Origin: Caccovicinus sp051878975
GTDB lineage: Bacteria > Bacillota > Clostridia > Lachnospirales > Lachnospiraceae
Length of the DNA: 6,289 bases
Direction of reading: 5' to 3'
Assembly (NCBI GenBank): GCA_051878975.1
Contig: JBJELD010000099.1
Coordinates: forward strand, 1 to 6,289
In this document: positions 1 through 5,284 of the stretch, piece after piece
Layout: every line of letters starts with the position of its first letter
How positions within the stretch are numbered: position 1 is the first letter of the stretch
Translations under genes and position numbers: made by a program
Notes under the pieces: generated by a model
Databases searched by the model: none
Told to the model about the DNA's origin: nothing
The model's input: only the letters and a program-made list of their open reading frames with translations

Positions 1-59
1 GAAAACTTTCAATATCTCGATATGGGTATATTTGTCCATATTTTGAGTGGCAGAAAAGG

Positions 60-713
60 TTGAAATATTATCAGTTTATGAAAGAAAAGCTTGCCTTGGC
101 GCAGCGTGTCCTGATCGGGATCGGCGGAGAGTGGAAGATTCAGGGGAGTCTTCTGGATGAAGGAAACCTTGAAGTAAAAAGGGCCTATGATGCATTATAT
201 GAACTGGTGAAGGACAAGGATTATTTTATTGTGACGACGGTGACGGACGGCGCAATTTATGATACGAAGTTTGAACGGGAGCGATTTGTGGCGCCCTGCG
301 GCAACGTGCACTGGCGCCAGTGTTCGAAGGCCTGCACCAGGGACATCTGGGAGGAGGGTGAGGTGCCGGATGACATTTGCCCGCACTGCGGAGCGCCGCT
401 GACCGGAAATACCATTCAGGCGGAAGCTTATATTGAAGAAGGTTATCTTCCGATGTGGAAAAAATATCAGCTGTGGCTTTCAACCACGTTAAACCGTGAA
501 CTGACGGTTCTGGAGCTGGGCGAGGGCTTCCTTACGCCTACCGTGATCCGCTGGCCGTTCGAAAAGACGGTATTTTTCAATAAAAAGGCCTGGATGTTCC
601 GGGTGAATCAGGAATTTTATCAGACGACAGAGGAAATCAAGGAAAAGGCAACGGCCGTGGCAGAGAATTCAGTGAAGTTTATACTTTCAGAATATGAAGG
701 GAAGCCATTTTAA
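60..713 (+). CDS. Divergent sirtuin-like (Sir2-fold) zinc-binding protein, probably not a canonical deacylase
   Basis: The layout follows the Sir2 family, although I cannot assign a function. A hydrophobic strand (RVLIGIGGEWK, residues 16-26) sits where the NAD-binding GAGxS loop belongs. KDYFIVTTVTDG (53-64) matches the TTNVD/TQNID region. APCGN (78-82) sits at the catalytic HG position. Cysteines 88, 92, 107 and 110 (CSKAC and CPHC) form a zinc ribbon, and VLELGEGFLTPTVIRWPFEK (150-169) matches the late 'ELGVGFNTPxIIRxPFE' segment of clostridial Sir2 proteins. The catalytic His is replaced by Cys80 and the GAGxS residues are lost, so ordinary NAD-dependent deacylation is doubtful. The protein is 217 residues against about 250-290 for relatives. 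The TTG start at 60 is weak: GAGTGG (45-50) is the only plausible ribosome site, ATG 78 is the next in-frame option, and the frame stays open to the window edge. The gene may therefore start upstream. Its stop lies 24 bases before hisH. Confidence 0.72.
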   Translation: MKYYQFMKEKLALAQRVLIGIGGEWKIQGSLLDEGNLEVKRAYDALYELVKDKDYFIVTTVTDGAIYDTKFERERFVAPCGNVHWRQCSKACTRDIWEEGEVPDDICPHCGAPLTGNTIQAEAYIEEGYLPMWKKYQLWLSTTLNRELTVLELGEGFLTPTVIRWPFEKTVFFNKKAWMFRVNQEFYQTTEEIKEKATAVAENSVKFILSEYEGKPF

Positions 714-718
714 AAAAT

Positions 719-726
719 GGAAAGGA
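719..726 (+). promoter_or_regulatory. Ribosome binding site that favours the second ATG of hisH
   Basis: GGAAAGGA ends 11 bases before ATG 738. The earlier in-frame ATG at 717 would add seven charged residues (MERTETR) that HisH proteins normally lack, and it would place this site inside the coding region. Position 738 gives the family-typical start MIAIIDYDAGN. Confidence 0.6.
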
Positions 727-737
727 CGGAAACGCGC

Positions 738-1343
738 ATGATAGCAATTATTGATTATGATGCAGGAAATTTAAAAAGCGTGGAGAAGGCGCTGATTGCG
801 CTGGGGGAACAGCCGGTGATCAGCCGGGATGCAGAAACGATCCGGAAGGCCGATAAGGTGATTCTTCCGGGAGTTGGTTCATTTGGAGATGCCATGGGGC
901 GGCTTCATCAGTACGGCCTGGTTGATGTGATTCATCAGGTCGTGGAGCAGGAAACCCCGTTCCTGGGCATTTGTCTGGGCCTGCAGCTTTTGTTTGAGCG
1001 GAGTGAGGAGAGCAAAGGCGTGGAGGGACTCGGCATTCTTCCGGGTGAGATTCTCAGAATTCCGGACTGTCCAGGCTTAAAGATTCCGCATATGGGCTGG
1101 AACTCTCTTGAGATCCGCCCGGAGGCAAAGCTGTTTCGGGGAATCGAAGACGGCGCTTATGTGTATTTTGTTCATTCCTATTATCTCAAGGCGGCGGATG
1201 AATCAATCGTAGCGGCTTCGACCGAGTACAGCACACGGATCCATGCTTCGGTGGAACGGGGAAATGTGTTTGCATGTCAGTTCCATCCGGAGAAGAGCAG
1301 CGACGTGGGACTGAAGATTCTGAAAAATTTTATTGAGTTATAG
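738..1343 (+). CDS. hisH: Imidazole glycerol phosphate synthase, glutaminase subunit HisH
   Basis: HisH is a class I glutamine amidotransferase. It hydrolyses glutamine and passes ammonia to HisF for the synthesis of imidazole glycerol phosphate and AICAR, the fifth step of histidine biosynthesis, in the cytoplasm. The sequence shows the N-terminal IDYDAGNLKSV (5-15), the oxyanion loop PGVGSFGDAM (44-53), the nucleophile elbow LGICLGLQLLF (76-86) with Cys79, the interface segment IPHMGWN (116-122), and the C-terminal QFHPEKS (181-187) with the catalytic His183 and Glu185. All triad residues are intact. The length of 201 residues is normal. The start at 738 is chosen over 717 because it gives the usual N-terminus. 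hisF follows 9 bases after the stop, and the hisF ribosome site overlaps the hisH stop codon. The two subunits are therefore likely coupled in translation. Confidence 0.97.
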   Translation: MIAIIDYDAGNLKSVEKALIALGEQPVISRDAETIRKADKVILPGVGSFGDAMGRLHQYGLVDVIHQVVEQETPFLGICLGLQLLFERSEESKGVEGLGILPGEILRIPDCPGLKIPHMGWNSLEIRPEAKLFRGIEDGAYVYFVHSYYLKAADESIVAASTEYSTRIHASVERGNVFACQFHPEKSSDVGLKILKNFIEL

Positions 1344-1347
1344 GAGG
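1342..1347 (+). promoter_or_regulatory. hisF Shine-Dalgarno overlapping the hisH stop codon
   Basis: AGGAGG begins inside the hisH TAG stop (1341-1343) and ends 5 bases before the hisF ATG at 1353. This near-perfect site supports 1353 as the start and suggests that ribosomes finishing hisH re-initiate on hisF. Confidence 0.85.
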
Positions 1348-1352
1348 CGGTC

Positions 1353-2114
1353 ATGTTTACCAAACGAATTATTCCATGTTTAGACGTAAAGAATGGCCGG
1401 GTTGTAAAAGGTGTAAATTTTGTGGATCTGCGGGATGCAGGCGACCCGGTAGAGATTGCTGCTGCCTATGACCGGGCAGGAGCGGATGAACTGGTATTTT
1501 TGGATATTACCGCAACCTCCGATGCCAGAAATACCGTAGTGGATATGGTGCGGAGAGTGGCGGAAAAGGTATTTATTCCGTTTACAGTGGGCGGCGGAAT
1601 CCGCACGGTGGAGGATTTCCGGATGCTTTTGAGAGAAGGTGCGGATAAGATTTCCATTAATTCTTCTGCCATCAACAATCCGAATCTGATTTCCCAGGCG
1701 GCGGACAAGTTCGGAAGTCAGTGTGTGGTGGTTGCCATTGACGCCAAGCGCCGTGCCGACGGCTCCGGCTGGAATATTTATAAGAACGGAGGCCGGATTG
1801 ATGTGGGAATTGATGCGGTAGAATGGGCCATGAAGGCAGATCAGCTGGGGGCGGGAGAGATTCTTCTTACCAGCATGGACTGTGACGGCACCAAAGCCGG
1901 GTATGACAATGAACTGACGGCTGCAATCGCCGAAAATGTGTCGATCCCGGTAATTGCTTCCGGAGGCGCCGGGACAAAGGAGCATTTTTATGATGCGCTG
2001 ACGGCAGGAAAAGCCGATGCAGCACTGGCGGCCTCTCTGTTCCACTATAAGGAGCTGGAAATTCGGGACTTGAAGGAGTATCTGGACGGCCGCGGGATTC
2101 CGGTCCGCCTGTAG
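1353..2114 (+). CDS. hisF: Imidazole glycerol phosphate synthase, cyclase subunit HisF
   Basis: HisF is a (beta/alpha)8-barrel that uses ammonia from HisH to convert PRFAR into imidazole glycerol phosphate and AICAR, joining histidine and purine metabolism. The sequence starts KRIIPCLDVKNGRVVKG (4-20), with the catalytic Asp11. ELVFLDITA (46-54) carries Asp51, FTVGGGIRT (77-85) is a phosphate-binding loop, and VVVAIDAKR (125-133) carries the second catalytic Asp130. LLTSMDCDGTKAGYD (171-185) and IPVIASGGAG form the second phosphate site. The gate residues Arg5, Glu46 and Lys99 are present. The 253 residues match the family length, and no break or substitution is visible. The neighbour hisH supplies the partner subunit. 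hisA, often placed between the two, is not between them here. ung follows after 34 bases with no terminator. Confidence 0.98.
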   Translation: MFTKRIIPCLDVKNGRVVKGVNFVDLRDAGDPVEIAAAYDRAGADELVFLDITATSDARNTVVDMVRRVAEKVFIPFTVGGGIRTVEDFRMLLREGADKISINSSAINNPNLISQAADKFGSQCVVVAIDAKRRADGSGWNIYKNGGRIDVGIDAVEWAMKADQLGAGEILLTSMDCDGTKAGYDNELTAAIAENVSIPVIASGGAGTKEHFYDALTAGKADAALAASLFHYKELEIRDLKEYLDGRGIPVRL

Positions 2115-2148
2115 AGTCATAAAAAACGAAAGAGAAAGAAGGAAAACC

Positions 2149-2832
2149 ATGGCAGCAATTGATAATGACTGGCTGGAGCCGATGAGCGGAGAATTCCGGA
2201 AGCCTTATTACCGGAAGCTTTACAATACGGTGAAGCACGAGTATGAGACCAGGCAGATTTTTCCGGCTCCGGACGATATTTTTAACGCATTTGCATTTAC
2301 GCCTCTGCATAAAGTGAAAGTAGTTATTTTGGGGCAGGACCCGTATCACGGCGACGGGCAGGCACACGGTCTGTGCTTTTCCGTGAAGCCGGATGTAGAG
2401 ATTCCGCCGTCTTTGGTGAATATTTATCAGGAGCTTCAGGATGATCTGGGATGCTATATTCCGGACAACGGCTATTTGAAAAAATGGGCTGATCAGGGAG
2501 TGCTTCTTTTGAATACGGTGCTGACTGTACGGGCCCATGCCGCAAACTCCCACCGGAATATCGGATGGGAGGAGTTTACGGATGCGGCGATTCGGGTGCT
2601 GAATGAGCAGGATCGTCCGATCGTGTTCCTTTTGTGGGGACGCCCTGCACAGGCGAAAAAGATCATGCTGAACAATCCGCAGCATTTGATTCTGGAAGCG
2701 CCGCACCCAAGTCCGCTGTCGGCATACCGCGGTTTTTTTGGCTGCCGGCATTTCAGCAAGACGAATGATTTTTTAAGAGGACACGGTCTGGAGCCGATTG
2801 ACTGGCAGATCGAGAATATCCGAAAGCAGTAG
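2149..2832 (+). CDS. ung: Uracil-DNA glycosylase, family 1
   Basis: Ung removes uracil from DNA after cytosine deamination or dUMP incorporation, starting base-excision repair. The family 1 signature VVILGQDPYHGDGQAHGLCFS (58-78) is complete, with catalytic Asp64 and Tyr66 guarding the pocket. IPPSLVNIYQEL (85-96) is the minor-groove PPS loop. LLLNTVLTVRAHAANSH (119-135) contains the uracil-recognising Asn122. The leucine loop APHPSPLSAYRGFFGCRHF (184-202) has His186 and Leu190. The length of 227 residues is typical. AAGAAGGA (2136-2143) lies 5 bases ahead of the ATG and supports this start. The gene sits 34 bases after hisF, with no promoter or terminator seen between, so it is probably transcribed with the his genes despite the unrelated role. 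A long open frame on the opposite strand is only its shadow. Confidence 0.98.
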   Translation: MAAIDNDWLEPMSGEFRKPYYRKLYNTVKHEYETRQIFPAPDDIFNAFAFTPLHKVKVVILGQDPYHGDGQAHGLCFSVKPDVEIPPSLVNIYQELQDDLGCYIPDNGYLKKWADQGVLLLNTVLTVRAHAANSHRNIGWEEFTDAAIRVLNEQDRPIVFLLWGRPAQAKKIMLNNPQHLILEAPHPSPLSAYRGFFGCRHFSKTNDFLRGHGLEPIDWQIENIRKQ

Positions 2833-2841
2833 CCAAAAAGC

Positions 2842-2906
2842 GCACCGGTTTTGTGCAGCAGGATATTGAACGTGGAATTCCTGCTGCCGGTAAAGTGGTG
2901 CAGGAA
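2842..2906 (+). other. Competing hairpins in the ung-uppP gap (structured uppP leader)
   Basis: GCAGCAGGA (2855-2863) pairs perfectly with TCCTGCTGC (2879-2887). The stem extends inward by ATT/AAT past one bulged T, leaving an 8-base loop. An outer GCACC (2842-2846)/GGTGC (2897-2901) pair closes a larger arm. The central TTCCTGC (2878-2884) can instead pair with GCAGGAA (2900-2906), so the two folds exclude each other. No T-tract follows, so neither is an intrinsic terminator of the standard kind. The uppP ribosome site (2913-2917) lies just downstream. Confidence 0.55.
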
Positions 2907-2922
2907 GGTTTTGGAGGAAACG

Positions 2923-3765
2923 ATGAACATTGTAGAAACTTTGAAAGTAATTGTACAGGGTATTGTGGAGGGTTTTACGGAGTGGCTTCCGATCAGCAGT
3001 ACCGGACATATGATTCTGGTGGATGAGATCATCCATATGGATCAGCCGAAAGCGTATCTGGATGTGTTTTTTGTGGTGATTCAGCTGGGGGCCATTCTGG
3101 CAGTTGTACTTTTGTATTTTGATAAGCTGAATCCTTTTTCGCGCAGAAAAAAGCCGGCGGCAAAGCGCGCAACGTTGATTTTGTGGGTGAAGATTCTTGT
3201 AGCCTGTATTCCGGCGGCCGTTTTGGGGCTTTTGTTGAACGACTGGATGGATGAACATCTGATGAATGCCTATGTGGTATCCGCTATGCTGATTCTTTAC
3301 GGTGTGCTGTTCATTCTTCTGGAAACAAGAAATAAAAATGTTACATTCCCGATTCAGAAAACCGGTCAGATCTCTTTTCAGACCGCGCTTTGTATCGGCC
3401 TGTTCCAGCTTCTTAGCCTGGTGCCGGGAACTTCCCGCTCCGGCGCTACGATTCTGGGGGCCATGATTCTGGGCTGCTCCAGAAGTGCGGCTGCGGAATT
3501 TTCCTTCTTTCTGGGAGTTCCGGTCATGTTCGGAGCCAGCCTGTTAAAAATCGTGAAATTTTTCCTGAAAGGAAACATGTTTACCGGCCCGCAGGTATTT
3601 TACATGCTGCTGGGCATGGTGGTCGCATTTCTGGTGTCGGTATATTCCATCAAGTTCCTGATGAGCTATATCCGGAATCATGATTTTAAATTCTTTGGTT
3701 ATTACCGAATCGTGCTGGGAATTATTGTGATCGCGTATTTTGGGATCACAGCGCTGGCGGCGTAA
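2923..3765 (+). CDS. uppP: Undecaprenyl-diphosphatase UppP (BacA family)
   Basis: UppP is an integral membrane phosphatase that converts undecaprenyl pyrophosphate to undecaprenyl phosphate, regenerating the lipid carrier for peptidoglycan and other envelope polymers. Raised activity gives bacitracin resistance in known members. The sequence has the first active-site motif EGFTEWLPISSTGH (16-29), with Glu16, Glu20, Ser26 and His29. It also has the second motif PGTSRSGATI (168-177) with Arg172, and several hydrophobic helices (about 50-66, 87-105, 117-133, 154-166, 186-206, 222-240, 256-275). The length of 280 residues is usual. The start at 2923 follows GGAGG (2913-2917) by 5 bases and gives the typical MNIVETLKVIVQGIVEG N-terminus. 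An in-frame TTG at 2851 would add 24 residues across the leader hairpins and is rejected. It is the last gene of the plus-strand string, followed by a terminator. Confidence 0.97.
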   Translation: MNIVETLKVIVQGIVEGFTEWLPISSTGHMILVDEIIHMDQPKAYLDVFFVVIQLGAILAVVLLYFDKLNPFSRRKKPAAKRATLILWVKILVACIPAAVLGLLLNDWMDEHLMNAYVVSAMLILYGVLFILLETRNKNVTFPIQKTGQISFQTALCIGLFQLLSLVPGTSRSGATILGAMILGCSRSAAAEFSFFLGVPVMFGASLLKIVKFFLKGNMFTGPQVFYMLLGMVVAFLVSVYSIKFLMSYIRNHDFKFFGYYRIVLGIIVIAYFGITALAA

Positions 3766-3796
3766 ATGCCGCCGGTATTACAGGATTGCTGGAAGG

Positions 3797-3826
3797 CAGA
3801 ACTCCTTTTGTGGGTTCTGTTTTTTT
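3797..3826 (+). terminator. Rho-independent terminator after uppP
   Basis: CAGAACTC (3797-3804) pairs with GGGTTCTG (3812-3819), including one T-G wobble, around a 7-base loop. Seven T residues (3820-3826) follow directly. It lies 31 bases after the uppP stop and is the first clear terminator of the plus-strand string that starts at the window edge. Confidence 0.88.
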
Positions 3827-4001
3827 ATGTTAAAGGGAAATCCTTTGGCTTCCTTATGTCGGAAAAGAAGGTTAAAAAAGAATCTCAGAGTCTCTTCTTA
3901 CCCGGATCTGAAAGAGGATGTTTGGTCGGCCGCAGGGCCGGAGGCAGGAGAGACTCCGAAAGGATACAGGCATTAGCTGCGGGGCAGAGAGGGGGTCAGG
4001 T
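3827..4001. other. Gene-free gap between convergent uppP and DAHP synthase genes
   Basis: I see no credible gene in this stretch. Open frames running through it on the plus strand lack family character. It holds short GC-rich inverted repeats: CGGCC/GGCCG at 3927-3931/3936-3940, and CGGAG/CTCCG at 3939-3943/3954-3958. A run of six T on the minus strand (3879-3874) is preceded only by a weak AAGAA/TTCTT pair (3895-3899/3878-3882). That could be a poor terminator for the minus-strand gene, but I would not rely on it. Confidence 0.4.
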
Positions 4002-4019
4002 CTACACCAGCCCCTCTGC
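3984..4019 (-). other. GC-rich hairpin spanning the DAHP synthase stop codon
   Basis: GCAGAG (3984-3989) pairs with CTCTGC (4014-4019). After a bulged A, GGG (3991-3993) pairs with CCC (4011-4013), and GGT (3994-3996) can pair with ACC (4006-4008). The minus-strand stop codon (4004-4002) sits in the loop. No T-run follows on the minus strand, so this is not a normal intrinsic terminator. It may block 3' exonucleases or help Rho-independent ending in combination with the later T-run. Confidence 0.4.
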
Positions 4020-5036
4020 AATTTCGTAAATCAGCCGCTCGGAATCTTCCCAGCCCAGACATGGATCGGTGATGGATTTGCCGTAACAGCCGTCGCCGAT
4101 CTTCTGTGCACCGGGTTCGATGTAGCTTTCGATCATCAGCCCCTTGACGAAATTCCGGATTTCCGAAGCATGTCTGCGGCTGTGCAGCACTTCTTTCGAA
4201 ATACGGATCTGTTCCATATATTTCTTGTTGGAATTGGAATGGTTCGTGTCTACGATGCAGGCCGGATGCTTTAAATTGCCTCGCTCGGTGTAAAGCTGAA
4301 GCAGCAGCTCCAGGTCTTCAAAATGATAGTTCGGAATGCACTGCCCATGCTTGTTGACGGCGCCGCGCAGGATGGTATGGGTCAGCGGATTGCCCTCGGA
4401 TTTTACCTCCCAGCCGCGGAAAATAAAGTCATGCGGATGCTGAGCGGCATAGACAGAATTCAGCATAACGGATAAGTCGCCGCTGGTCGGGTTCTTCATT
4501 CCCACCGGAACGTCAATGGCGCTGGATACCAGACGGTGATACTGATTTTCCACAGAGCGGGCACCGACTGCCACATAGGACATCATGTCAGACAGATAAC
4601 GCAGATTGTCCGGATAAAGCATCTCATCTGCGGTGGTCAGTCCGGTCTCTCTTAAGACGCGCATGTGCATGTGCCGGATAGCCAAAATACCTTCCAGCAT
4701 ATTCGGCTTTTTCTCCGGATCCGGCTGATGAAGCATGCCCTTGTAGCCTTCACCGGTGGTTCGCGGCTTATTGGTGTAAACGCGCGGGATGATAATCAGC
4801 TTATCGGCAACTTTTTCCTGAACCTTTGCAAGACGATTGACATAATCGCAGACGGAATCTTCATTGTCGGCTGAACACGGACCGATAATCAGAATAAACT
4901 TGTCACTTTCCCCGGTAAAAACCTTGGCAATCTCGGCATCACGCTCTTTTTTGATGGCAGCCAGCTCCAGGGGAAGGGGATACTGCTCACGAATTTCCGC
5001 CGGAGTGGGCAGTTTGGTAATAAATTCGAATCCCAT
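4002..5036 (-). CDS. aroF: 3-deoxy-7-phosphoheptulonate (DAHP) synthase, class I (AroF/G/H type)
   Basis: This enzyme condenses phosphoenolpyruvate with erythrose 4-phosphate to DAHP, the first step of the shikimate pathway to Phe, Tyr, Trp and chorismate, in the cytoplasm. The metal ligands are in place: Cys54 in IIGPCS (50-55), His266 in DTNHSNSNKK (263-272), Glu303 in MIESYIEPG (301-309) and Asp324 in KSITDPCLGWED (320-331). Substrate motifs PRVYTNKPRTT (84-94) and GARSVENQ (158-165) are also present. The 344 residues match the E. coli AroG type, so an N-terminal arm is present. No ACT or chorismate mutase domain is fused. The paralogue letter is conventional only. The ATG at 5036 follows GGAGG (5047-5043) by 6 bases; an in-frame TTG at 5057 lies upstream of that site and is rejected. 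The gene is divergent from the EamA transporter. Confidence 0.96.
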   Translation of the reverse strand: MGFEFITKLPTPAEIREQYPLPLELAAIKKERDAEIAKVFTGESDKFILIIGPCSADNEDSVCDYVNRLAKVQEKVADKLIIIPRVYTNKPRTTGEGYKGMLHQPDPEKKPNMLEGILAIRHMHMRVLRETGLTTADEMLYPDNLRYLSDMMSYVAVGARSVENQYHRLVSSAIDVPVGMKNPTSGDLSVMLNSVYAAQHPHDFIFRGWEVKSEGNPLTHTILRGAVNKHGQCIPNYHFEDLELLLQLYTERGNLKHPACIVDTNHSNSNKKYMEQIRISKEVLHSRRHASEIRNFVKGLMIESYIEPGAQKIGDGCYGKSITDPCLGWEDSERLIYEIAEGLV

Positions 5037-5042
5037 TTTATA

Positions 5043-5047
5043 CCTCC
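5043..5047 (-). promoter_or_regulatory. Shine-Dalgarno site fixing the DAHP synthase start
   Basis: GGAGG on the minus strand, followed after 6 bases by ATG 5036. The alternative TTG at 5057 would place this site inside the gene, so 5036 is preferred. Confidence 0.85.
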
Positions 5048-5053
5048 AAAAAT

Positions 5054-5104
5054 TCAATAAAATCTTAAGTAATGTAAGTTATTTGTAATTTGACCTAATG
5101 CCAT
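5054..5104 (-). other. Possible 16-codon leader ORF ahead of DAHP synthase
   Basis: The minus strand reads MALGQITNNLHYLRFY then TGA, ending 6 bases before the DAHP synthase ribosome site. Phe and Tyr codons sit at the very end. These are products of the aromatic pathway, which recalls aromatic leader peptides. Against it, the ATG falls almost exactly at the predicted transcription start, leaving no room for a ribosome site. It may be chance. Confidence 0.25.
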
Positions 5105-5118
5105 TGCTTCATTATAAT
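5090..5118 (+). promoter_or_regulatory. Strong sigma-A-type promoter for the EamA transporter leader
   Basis: TTGACC (5090-5095; 5 of 6 consensus bases), a 17-base spacer, and a perfect TATAAT (5113-5118). Transcription should start near 5125, giving a leader of about 160 bases before the ATG at 5285. This is the best promoter match in the window. Confidence 0.8.
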
Positions 5119-5139
5119 ATAGAAACAGGCAGATAGCAA
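5111..5139 (-). promoter_or_regulatory. Promoter for DAHP synthase (minus strand)
   Basis: Reading the minus strand, a -35 box TTGCTA (5139-5134; 4 of 6 consensus bases) is followed by a 17-base spacer and a perfect -10 TATAAT (5116-5111). Transcription should start near 5104, giving a leader of about 68 bases. The -10 box overlaps the opposing promoter's -10 box by 4 bases. Confidence 0.65.
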
Positions 5140-5284
5140 TAGGTGAGAAGAAAAAAACTTTATGAATTTAAAGCGTTCAAGCGCCGATGCAAAGACAATC
5201 GAGTTGACCTGTCTGTAAGTTCGTGGTACAGTTATCTGAAAACGGGAGAGAACAGTTCCCGGGCAGGATAAGGAGTACTGGAAT
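5125..5284 (+). promoter_or_regulatory. Structured 5' leader, candidate cis-regulatory RNA of the EamA transporter gene
   Basis: ACAGGCAG (5125-5132) pairs with CTGTCTGT (5209-5216) with one G-T wobble, closing a 76-base domain. Inside it are small hairpins CTTTA/TAAAG (5158-5162/5169-5173) and CGAT/ATCG. Downstream, GTAC (5226-5229)/GTAC (5275-5278), TTATCTG (5232-5238)/CA-GATAA (5264-5271, one bulged G) and CGGGA (5243-5247)/TCCCG (5257-5261) stack into a long hairpin that includes part of the ribosome site AAGGAG (5270-5275). CCTGTCTG (5208-5215) can alternatively pair with CGGGCAGG (5260-5267), which would break both structures and free the ribosome site. No T-run is present, so control would act on translation. 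I do not recognise a known riboswitch class, and the ligand is unknown. Confidence 0.55.
5162..5218 (+). other. Possible 18-codon leader peptide inside the transporter leader
   Basis: The ORF reads MNLKRSSADAKTIELTCL and ends with TAA at 5216-5218. GAGAAG (5145-5150), 11 bases upstream, is a modest ribosome site. The last codons and the stop lie on the right arm of the long-range stem (5208-5216), so a ribosome here would cover the switching segment. This is the arrangement expected of translational attenuation. The coding potential is otherwise unproven. Confidence 0.35.

Noticed and set aside
4..32. TATATT (27-32) as a -10 box for the first gene
   Set aside because: There is no acceptable -35 at the right distance, and the coding frame is open through it.
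1380..2150. Long open frame on the minus strand across hisF (256 codons)
   Set aside because: It lies opposite an unmistakable hisF, has no ribosome site or family character, and is the expected shadow of the real gene.
1867..2751. Long open frame on the minus strand across hisF and ung (294 codons)
   Set aside because: It is rich in Arg, His, Pro and Cys, as antisense frames of GC-biased codons are, and it spans two real genes.
2851..2922. TTG start extending UppP by 24 residues
   Set aside because: It would run through stable leader hairpins and place the strong GGAGG inside the gene. UppP proteins begin at the 2923 equivalent.
3740..4274. Three overlapping plus-strand open frames from the uppP end into the DAHP synthase gene
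   Set aside because: They cross the uppP terminator or run antisense to DAHP synthase. No ribosome site and no protein-like composition were seen.
5037..5057. TTG start extending DAHP synthase by 7 residues
   Set aside because: The extension encodes the ribosome binding site itself; ATG 5036 has ideal spacing.
5223..5231. GTGGTAC resembling the T-box core GTGGTACCGCG
   Set aside because: The match stops after seven bases. The leader upstream is only about 100 bases, too short for a normal T-box stem I with specifier loop, and no terminator follows.
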